From the NCBI RefSeq assembly GCF_021026295.1, contig NZ_JAJNDA010000008.1:222153-286152 (forward strand): a DNA stretch of 64,000 nucleotides. Direction: 5' to 3'. The stretch is from Actinomycetospora soli (GTDB taxonomy: Bacteria > Actinomycetota > Actinomycetes > Mycobacteriales > Pseudonocardiaceae). How positions within the stretch are numbered: position 1 is the first letter of the stretch; every line of letters starts with the position of its first letter. The position numbers were made by a program, and so were the translations under genes. The notes below the pieces were generated by a model, which saw only the letters and a program-made list of their open reading frames with translations, did not search any database and was not told the DNA's origin. Shown here piece by piece: positions 49,391 to 55,724 of this stretch.

Positions 49391-50254
49391 GTGACCACCC
49401 GACGGCAGCGCGCCACGGGTCTCGCGCGGGAGGTCGGCCGGACGTTCCCGGTGAGCGACGTCGCCCTGTGGGCGGCCGGCGCCACCTACTTCGGCGTGAT
49501 CGGGCTGGTCCCACTGGCCCTGGCGTCGCTGTGGGCGGTCGGCCGACTGGTCGGCGGAGACGTGCTCACCGAGGCCATGGAGGCGGCGATCGTCGGCCTG
49601 CCGCCGGGCCACGGGACCCCGGAGGCGCTGCGCACCCTCACCGCGACCGCGCTCGCCATGCCCTGGTGGAAGACGCTCGTCGTGCTGTTCCCGGCCAGCC
49701 TCTACGGCGAGGGGCTGCGGCGGGCCTTCCGGCAGTTCTCCGACGTCCCCGACCGGCTGACCGGCTGGCGGGGCCGGGCCGGGCTGCTCGGCGTGGCGGC
49801 CGTGGCCCCGTTCCTGGTGGTCGTCGTGCTGGCCGCCGCACCCGTCGTCGGACCGATGTACGCCGCGGGCGGCTGGTCGCTCGTCCGGGGCGTGGTCATC
49901 GCGTTCCACGTGGTGTTCGTGACCGTCTCGCTCGCCCTCGTCGCCCTCTTCCGCTTCGTCGCCCCCGGCCGCCTCGGGCCGAAGGCCCTGTTCGTCGGAG
50001 CGTTCGCGACGGGATCGGTGCTCGCCGGCTTCCTGCAGGGGTTCGTGGTGTTCCTCGCGATCCCGATCGAGTGGTCGGCACCCTTCGGCGGTCTGCCGAT
50101 CGTCGGGGCCGTCTCCGCCCTCGCGCTGTGGCTGTTCCTGCTGCACATCCTCGTGCTCTGCGGCTTCCGGGCGACGGTCGTGCTCGACCAGGTGCTGCAG
50201 GGCCGCCGCGGCGGGTCTGACGGGCGCCGGGGCGGGGAACTACAGCAGTCATGA
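49391..50254 (+). CDS. YihY/BrkB-family inner-membrane protein
   Basis: A 287-residue protein with about six membrane helices. YihY/BrkB landmarks are ALWAAGATYFGVIGLVPLAL, PASLYGEGLRRAFRQF and LGPKALFVGAFATGSVLAGF. Earlier labels as ribonuclease BN are wrong for this family; function is unknown, with roles in envelope transport proposed. GTG 49391 has ggagg six bases upstream. It is divergent from the CDP-alcohol transferase and overlaps the next gene by 4 bp (ATGA). Confidence 0.88.
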   Translation: MTTRRQRATGLAREVGRTFPVSDVALWAAGATYFGVIGLVPLALASLWAVGRLVGGDVLTEAMEAAIVGLPPGHGTPEALRTLTATALAMPWWKTLVVLFPASLYGEGLRRAFRQFSDVPDRLTGWRGRAGLLGVAAVAPFLVVVVLAAAPVVGPMYAAGGWSLVRGVVIAFHVVFVTVSLALVALFRFVAPGRLGPKALFVGAFATGSVLAGFLQGFVVFLAIPIEWSAPFGGLPIVGAVSALALWLFLLHILVLCGFRATVVLDQVLQGRRGGSDGRRGGELQQS

Positions 50255-51219
50255 AGGCAGCCGTCTACCGCAAGACCGGGTCCGCCGCCGACGTCCTGCA
50301 CGTCGAGGACCTCGACACCCCCGAGCCGGGACCCGGCCAGGTCCGGGTCCGGATCACGCGCTCCGCGATCAACCCCACCGACTGGAAGACCCGCGCGGGC
50401 CTGACCGGCGGCGACCCGGACGAGTTCCAGGTGCCCCACCAGGACGGCGCGGGGGTCATCGACGCGGTCGGCGAGGGCGTCGAGGGCCGCGAGGTCGGCC
50501 AGCGGGTGTGGACCCACCTGTCGGCGTTCAAGAACCGGTACGGGACGGCCGCCGAGTACAGCGTGCTGCCGGCCGACCGGGCGATCCCGCTGCCCGACGA
50601 CGCCTCCGACGACCTCGCGGGCTGTCTCGGCGTCCCCGCCGTCACCGCGGCGCAGTGCCTCGGCGGTGACCCCGCGGCGCTCGAGGGGAGGACGGTCCTC
50701 GTCGCCGGAGGTGCGGGCGCCGTCGGGCACTTCGCGATCGGCCTGGCCAAGCACGCCGGCGCCCGCGTGGTGAGCACCGTGAGCTCCGAGTCCAAGGGCG
50801 AGCGGGCCCGCGCGGCCGGGGCGGACCTCGTCGTGAACTACAAGGAGGACGGGGCCGCGGACAAGATCCGGGCGTTCGCCGAGCGCGTCGACCGGATCGT
50901 CGAGGTCGCGCTGGGCGCGAACCTCGACCTGGACCTCGCCGTCAGCGACAACACCACGATCGCGGTGTACGCCAACGAGCCGAACGACCCGACGATCCCC
51001 GTGCGGCGTCTCATGGTCACGAACACGACGGTGAGGTTCGTGCTGCTCTACAACATCACCGCGGCCGATCTCGCCGCCGACGTCGCCTGGGTGCGCGGTG
51101 CGGTGGCGGCCGGAGCGCTCACGCCGCTCGAGGTGACCACCTACTCCCTCGACGACGTCGTCGCAGCTCAGGAGGCGGTGGAGAACGGCGCGGTCGGGAA
51201 GGTCATGCTTGTCCCCTGA
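50251..51219 (+). CDS. Zinc-free MDR NADPH:quinone reductase-like protein
   Basis: A 322-residue medium-chain reductase of the zeta-crystallin/QOR type. The N-terminal domain has SAINPTDWKTRAG and VPHQDGAGVIDAVGEGVEG and lacks zinc ligands. The cofactor motif is VLVAGGAGAVGHFAIGLAKH (about 149-168), then NYKEDGAADKI. It would reduce quinones or enones with NADPH in the cytosol. ATG 50251 overlaps the YihY gene by 4 bp, so the two are co-translated although no functional link is evident. Confidence 0.88.
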   Translation: MKAAVYRKTGSAADVLHVEDLDTPEPGPGQVRVRITRSAINPTDWKTRAGLTGGDPDEFQVPHQDGAGVIDAVGEGVEGREVGQRVWTHLSAFKNRYGTAAEYSVLPADRAIPLPDDASDDLAGCLGVPAVTAAQCLGGDPAALEGRTVLVAGGAGAVGHFAIGLAKHAGARVVSTVSSESKGERARAAGADLVVNYKEDGAADKIRAFAERVDRIVEVALGANLDLDLAVSDNTTIAVYANEPNDPTIPVRRLMVTNTTVRFVLLYNITAADLAADVAWVRGAVAAGALTPLEVTTYSLDDVVAAQEAVENGAVGKVMLVP

Positions 51220-51266
51220 CCCGGGTGGCGGACGCCCCCCGGGAGTCGACCCCCGGGAGGCCGTCC

Positions 51267-51797
51267 GTGGCCAGCCGTTCCGCACGCTTCGAGGTGCTGC
51301 CCGACGTGATGCTCGCGTGGACGCCGTCGGAGAACCCCGACGACGAGGCCGCGTGGATCGCCTCGCCCGCCGCCCGCTTCGACATCGACGGTGACCGCTC
51401 CGGCAGCCGCACGTCGTGGAAGCTCGCCGTCTCGCACTCGCGCGAGAAGCGGGTCGGTCCGGGCACCGTCGGGTGGGTGCACGAGTGGGTCGGGCGCGGG
51501 CGCGTCGCGGCCGTCGTCGTGTTCGACTCGAACCCGTACTCGCGCACCGGCGCCGACAACGAGGCCGAGTGGTACGCCGACGGCATCCTCGGCGTCATCC
51601 CCGAGGAGCACCGCGTGTCGGCCGAGACGATCATGGCGCACCCCGACTGGAAGCCGAGCGCGCCGTACATGGGCGCGAAGGGCCGCCAGTTCAAGGACGG
51701 CGCGCCCGTCGTCCCCGGGAACGCCGTGATCCTGCGCGAGCTCGTCGACGACGAGACCGCGCGCTGGCTCGGGCTCGACCGCAGCATGGCGCACTAG
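51267..51797 (+). CDS. Hypothetical protein
   Basis: I do not recognise this 176-residue protein. It has no signal peptide or membrane helix. Visible features are WKLAVSHSREKRVGPGTVGW, VFDSNPYSRTGADNEAEWYA, a DWKPSAPYMGAKGRQF segment and an acidic C-terminal helix ELVDDETARWLGLD. The composition is balanced, with good codon use, so it is a real gene. GTG 51267 is preferred for gggagg seven bases upstream; GTG 51225 is in frame. It lies between the quinone reductase-like and cholesterol-oxidase-like genes. Confidence 0.6.
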   Translation: MASRSARFEVLPDVMLAWTPSENPDDEAAWIASPAARFDIDGDRSGSRTSWKLAVSHSREKRVGPGTVGWVHEWVGRGRVAAVVVFDSNPYSRTGADNEAEWYADGILGVIPEEHRVSAETIMAHPDWKPSAPYMGAKGRQFKDGAPVVPGNAVILRELVDDETARWLGLDRSMAH

Positions 51798-51822
51798 ACC
51801 GGACACCCTGTACGTGTGACCT

Positions 51823-51856
51823 TCCGTCACAGCTACCGGCGGGTTAACGTGCGCTG
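51823..51856 (+). promoter_or_regulatory. Leaderless promoter of the cholesterol-oxidase-like gene
   Basis: A possible -35 TTCCGT (51823-51828) lies 16 bp before -10 TAACGT (51845-51850). The latter is 6 nt before GTG 51857, with no Shine-Dalgarno. Confidence 0.55.
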
Positions 51857-53584
51857 GTGCGCGACCACCACCACGACGTCCTGGTCATCGGCTCCGGCTT
51901 CGGCGGCAGCGTCTCGGCGCTGCGCCTGACCGAGAAGGGCTACCGCGTCGGGGTGCTCGAGGCGGGACGGCGTTTCAGCCCGGAGACGCTGCCCTCCACC
52001 TCCTGGGACGTCCGCAACTTCCTGTGGGCGCCCGCGCTCGGCTGCTACGGCATCCAGCGGATCCACGTCCTGCGCGACGTCGTGGTCCTGGCCGGCGCCG
52101 GGGTCGGCGGCGGGTCGCTGAACTACGCGAACACGCTCTACCAGCCGTCGTCCGAGGCGTTCTACCGCGACCCGCAGTGGGCCGCGATCACCGACTGGCG
52201 CGACGAGCTCGACCCGTTCTACGAGCAGGCCCGCCGGATGCTGGGCGTCGTCACGCAGCCCACGGTGACCCCGTCGGACGAGGTGATGCGGCAGGTCGCG
52301 CGCGAGTGGGGCCGCGAGGACACCGTCACCCCGACGCAGGTCGGCGTGTACTTCGGCGAGGGACCCGGCGTCACCGTGCCCGACCCGTTCTTCGGCGGCG
52401 CGGGCCCCGACCGCACCGGCTGCCTCGAGTGCGGCGAGTGCATGACCGGCTGCCGGCACGGCGCGAAGAACACCCTGGACCAGAACTACCTGGGCCTCGC
52501 CGAGCGGGCCGGGGCGCTCGTGTACCCGGAGACGACGGTGCTCTCGGTGCGTCCGCTCGCCTCCGGCTGGGAGGTCGTGACCCGCCCGACGCGCCGCGGG
52601 CGCCGCCGCCGCACCGTGTACACGGCGGACCAGGTGATCCTCTCGGCCGGCACCTGGGGCACGCAGTCGCTGCTGCACCGCCTGCGCGACACCGGCGTCC
52701 TGCCGAGCGTCTCCGCCCGCCTCGGGCACCTGACGCGCACCAACTCCGAGGCCCTCGTCGGGGCGATGTCCCGGCGGGCGCCGCAGCGGGGCGGGCCGCG
52801 CGACTTCACGCAGGGCGTCGCGATCACCTCGTCGTGGCACCCGGACGCCGACACCCACATCGAGCCCTGCCGCTACGGCTACGGCTCGAACGCGATGGGC
52901 CTGCTCACGACGCTCATGACCGATGGCGGCGGCCGGGTCCCGCGCCTGGTCAAGATGCTCGGCCAGGGTGTGCGGCACCCGCGGACGCTGCTGCGGTCGT
53001 TCGACAAGCGCCGCTGGTCGGAGCGCACGGTCATCGCGCTGGTGATGCAGTCGCTGGACAACTCGATCACGGTGCAGCGCCGCTTCGGTCGCCTCGTGTC
53101 CCGGCAGGGCCACGGCACGCCGAACCCCACGTGGATCCCGGCCGCGAACGCGACGACCCGCCGGATGGCCGAGATCATCGACGGCGACCCGGGCGGGACC
53201 TGGGGCGAGGCCGTCAACATGCCGATGACCGCGCACTTCATCGGCGGCTGCGCGATCGGGTCGTCGCCGGCGTCGGGCGTGATCGACGCCTACCAGCGGC
53301 TCTACGGCTACGAGGGGCTGCACGTGGTGGACGGGTCGGCGCTCTCGGCCAACCTCGGCGTGAACCCCTCCCTGACGATCACCGCCCAGGCCGAGCGCGC
53401 CATGGCGTTCTGGCCGAACAAGGGCGAGGCCGACCCGCGCCCGCCGCTGGGCGCCGACTACGAGCGGCTCACGCCGGTCGCGCCGCGGCACCCCGTCGTC
53501 CCCGCGGACGCCCCGGGCGCGCTGCGGACGGTCACGCTGCCCGTGCCCCCGGTGCCGCCGCGGACGCCGGTCGCGGGTTCCTGA
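51857..53584 (+). CDS. GMC-type FAD oxidoreductase, ChoD-like
   Basis: A 575-residue flavoprotein close to the mycobacterial ChoD (Rv3409c) type. The FAD motif is VLVIGSGFGGSVSALRL (about 8-24), followed by AGAGVGGGSLNYANTLYQP. A Cys cluster C-x2-C-x2-C-x3-C in CLECGECMTGCRHGAKN resembles that of ChoD-like proteins and might hold a metal or Fe-S. C-terminal GMC parts are MTAHFIGGCAIG and VDGSALSANLGVNPSLTI. It has no signal peptide. True cholesterol oxidation by this subfamily is doubtful; a sterol or other secondary alcohol is a fair guess. Confidence 0.85.
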   Translation: MRDHHHDVLVIGSGFGGSVSALRLTEKGYRVGVLEAGRRFSPETLPSTSWDVRNFLWAPALGCYGIQRIHVLRDVVVLAGAGVGGGSLNYANTLYQPSSEAFYRDPQWAAITDWRDELDPFYEQARRMLGVVTQPTVTPSDEVMRQVAREWGREDTVTPTQVGVYFGEGPGVTVPDPFFGGAGPDRTGCLECGECMTGCRHGAKNTLDQNYLGLAERAGALVYPETTVLSVRPLASGWEVVTRPTRRGRRRRTVYTADQVILSAGTWGTQSLLHRLRDTGVLPSVSARLGHLTRTNSEALVGAMSRRAPQRGGPRDFTQGVAITSSWHPDADTHIEPCRYGYGSNAMGLLTTLMTDGGGRVPRLVKMLGQGVRHPRTLLRSFDKRRWSERTVIALVMQSLDNSITVQRRFGRLVSRQGHGTPNPTWIPAANATTRRMAEIIDGDPGGTWGEAVNMPMTAHFIGGCAIGSSPASGVIDAYQRLYGYEGLHVVDGSALSANLGVNPSLTITAQAERAMAFWPNKGEADPRPPLGADYERLTPVAPRHPVVPADAPGALRTVTLPVPPVPPRTPVAGS

Positions 53585-53718
53585 CGGCGGGTCGGGTCGG
53601 CTCGGGCGGGCGGCGGCGCCACTCGCGACGAGCCGGGCGGCCACACCCGCCGTCCGGAACGGCACGGTCCTGTCCTGCGGAGCGAGGTCGTGGACCCGGG
53701 GTGACCGGCACCCACCGA

Positions 53719-53788
53719 CCAAGATCCGATCGGGCGGAGCGATGTGATCGCTGAGCGATCACCTCGCTCCGCGGGACGAGATCGTGGG
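53719..53788. repeat. Intergenic palindromic repeat, diverged copy C
   Basis: A palindrome of the same design as the pair at 17.4-17.7 kb: outer ccaagatc ... gatcgtgg, then gcggagcgatgtgatcgct-g-agcgatcacctcgctccgc, which pairs almost perfectly. It ends one base before the pepE -10 box, so folding could affect pepE transcription. The remaining 216-bp gap between the ChoD-like gene and pepE holds no gene. Confidence 0.75.
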
Positions 53789-53800
53789 TAGCGTCGGGCG
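53789..53800 (+). promoter_or_regulatory. Leaderless promoter of pepE
   Basis: TAGCGT (53789-53794) is 6 nt before GTG 53801, directly after the palindromic repeat. No ribosome site is seen. Confidence 0.5.
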
Positions 53801-54505
53801 GTGCCCGGCGACGTCCTGCTGCTGTCCAACTCCCGCCCGCCCGGCGGCGCGGAGCCGTTCGCACACGCCCGCGCGGTGCTGGCCGAGCACCTCGGCGGCC
53901 GGACGGTGTGGTTCGTGCCCTACGCGCAGGCCGACCACGACGCGTACCACGCGTGGGTGCGGGAGGCCCTCGCGCCGCTGGACGTCCGCCCCCTGCACCG
54001 CGAGCCCGACCCCGCCGCGACGGCGGCCGCCGCGGACGCCGTGTTCGTGGGCGGCGGCAACACGTTCCGGCTGCTCCACGACGTGCGCCGGCTCGGGATC
54101 CTGGCGGCCCTGCGGGGGAACGACGCCTGCCGCTACACCGGCAGCTCGGCCGGCACCAACCTCGCCCAGCCGACGATCATGACCACGAACGACATGCCGA
54201 TCGTGGACCCCGGCGGCCTCGACGCCCTCGGCCGCGTCCCGTTCCAGGTCAACCCGCACTACCTCGACCCGGACCCCGCGAGCACGCACCAGGGCGAGAC
54301 CCGCGAGGAGCGGATCCGGGAGTTCCACGAGCTCAACGCGGTGCCGGTCGTCGGGCTCCGCGAGGGCGCCTGGCTGCACCGCACCGGCGCCACGCTCACC
54401 CTGGGCGGGACCACGGCGCGACTCTTCCGCCGCGGCGAGGAGCCGACCGAGCTCGCACCGGGTACCGACGTCTCATGGCTGCTGGCTCCCACGACCTCCT
54501 CCTGA
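53801..54505 (+). CDS. pepE: Peptidase E-like (S51) serine dipeptidase
   Basis: A 234-residue cytosolic peptidase of family S51, which cuts Asp-Xaa dipeptides or cyanophycin-type peptides. The catalytic Ser is in CRYTGSSAGTNLA (about 125), preceded by AVFVGGGNTFRLLHDV as in PepE. A conserved NPHYLDPDPASTHQGETREE segment carries the His and acidic residues. Start GTG 53801. The 3' end overlaps the amidohydrolase gene by 31 bp, indicating co-transcription. Confidence 0.88.
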   Translation: MPGDVLLLSNSRPPGGAEPFAHARAVLAEHLGGRTVWFVPYAQADHDAYHAWVREALAPLDVRPLHREPDPAATAAAADAVFVGGGNTFRLLHDVRRLGILAALRGNDACRYTGSSAGTNLAQPTIMTTNDMPIVDPGGLDALGRVPFQVNPHYLDPDPASTHQGETREERIREFHELNAVPVVGLREGAWLHRTGATLTLGGTTARLFRRGEEPTELAPGTDVSWLLAPTTSS

Positions 54506-55704
54506 CGGACGTCCTCCCCCGCGGACACGACACCCCCGTGGACGTCCGCGTCGAGGCCGGTCGGATCGCGGAGGTCGGACCCGGTCTCACCGCGCCCGGG
54601 GGCACCACGACGATCGACGGCGGGGGCCGTCCCGTCCTGCCCGGGCTCGTCGAGCCGCACCTGCACCTGGACAAGGCGATGCTCGGCGGGGGCGACGGCA
54701 CGCTGCCGGGGGCGGTGCGTGCCACGGCCGCGATGAAGGAGCAGTTCACCCACGACGACGTCGTCGCGCGCGCCGAGGACGTCCTGCGCCGGGCGGTCCG
54801 GCACGGCACGACGCTGGTCCGCACCCCGGTCGACGTCGACCCCACCGTCGGCCTGACGAGCCTCGACGCCCTGCTCGAGCTCCGGCAACGGTGGGCCGGC
54901 GTCGTGGAGCTGCAGGTCGTGGCGTTCCCGCAGGAGGGGATCGCGGCCCGTCCCGGCACCCACGAGCTGCTGGTCGAGGCCCTGCGGCGCGGCGCCGACG
55001 TGATCGGCGGGTGCAGCTACGCCGAGGACGACGTCGAGAGCTGCCACGAGCACGTGCGCCAGGTGTTCGACCTCGCGGAGCGCTTCGACGTCGACGTGGA
55101 CGTCCACGCCGACTTCGCGGCCGGCCCGGACGACCCGCGCCACGCCCTGGCCACCTTCGTCGCCGACGTCACCGCGGAGCGCGGCTGGGGCGGCCGGACG
55201 ACGCTCGGGCACGTCACGACGATGGCCGGCCTCACCGCCGACACCCGCCGCCGGATCACGGAGCGGCTCGCGGAGGCCGGGGTCGGGCTGGTCGTGCTGC
55301 CGCCGACCGACCTCTTCCTGCAGGGCCGGGCGGCGCCGGTGGCCGAACTGCTCGACGCCGGGGTGGCCACCGCGCTGTCGAGCAACAACATCCGCAACGC
55401 GTTCACGCCGTTCGGCACCGCCGACATGCTCGACGTGACCCTCCTCGCCGCGCACACCCAGCCGTTCGGCACGGCGGAGGGCCTCGACCGGCTGCTCGAC
55501 CGGGTCACGGCGGGGGCGGCCGCCATGCTCGGTGTCGGCGGCCACGACCTCGCCCCGGGGAGCCGCGCGGACCTCGTCGTGCTCGACGCCCCGGGTGCCG
55601 ACCACCACACCGCGCTCCTCGACCGGGTCCCCCGGCGCCTCGTGATCAGCGGCGGGCGCCTCGTCGCCGAGACCGTGACGACGGCGACCCTGCACGGGTT
55701 CTGA
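54475..55704 (+). CDS. Amidohydrolase of the bacterial cytosine-deaminase-like group, altered active site
   Basis: A 409-residue TIM-barrel hydrolase. Present metal ligands: EPHLHLDKAM (H-x-H, about 60), VDVHADFAAGPDD (His, about 217) and LGHVTTMAG (His, about 247). Where E. coli cytosine deaminase has His-Cys-Asp-Glu, this reads His-Ala-Asp-Phe. The metal-binding Asp motif reads SSNNIRNAFTPFGTADM, with Asn for Asp. So it is unlikely to be a cytosine deaminase; I recall related actinobacterial proteins sharing the Asn motif, which suggests a distinct subfamily. ATG 54475 lies inside the pepE end. The substrate is unknown. Confidence 0.75.
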   Translation: MAAGSHDLLLTDVLPRGHDTPVDVRVEAGRIAEVGPGLTAPGGTTTIDGGGRPVLPGLVEPHLHLDKAMLGGGDGTLPGAVRATAAMKEQFTHDDVVARAEDVLRRAVRHGTTLVRTPVDVDPTVGLTSLDALLELRQRWAGVVELQVVAFPQEGIAARPGTHELLVEALRRGADVIGGCSYAEDDVESCHEHVRQVFDLAERFDVDVDVHADFAAGPDDPRHALATFVADVTAERGWGGRTTLGHVTTMAGLTADTRRRITERLAEAGVGLVVLPPTDLFLQGRAAPVAELLDAGVATALSSNNIRNAFTPFGTADMLDVTLLAAHTQPFGTAEGLDRLLDRVTAGAAAMLGVGGHDLAPGSRADLVVLDAPGADHHTALLDRVPRRLVISGGRLVAETVTTATLHGF

Positions 55705-55724
55705 CCGACCCCGATGATGGAGCC

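Noticed and set aside
51857..53584. A bona fide secreted cholesterol oxidase
   Set aside because: No signal peptide, and the Cys-cluster ChoD-like subgroup is distinct from proven secreted oxidases; kept as a GMC-type oxidoreductase.
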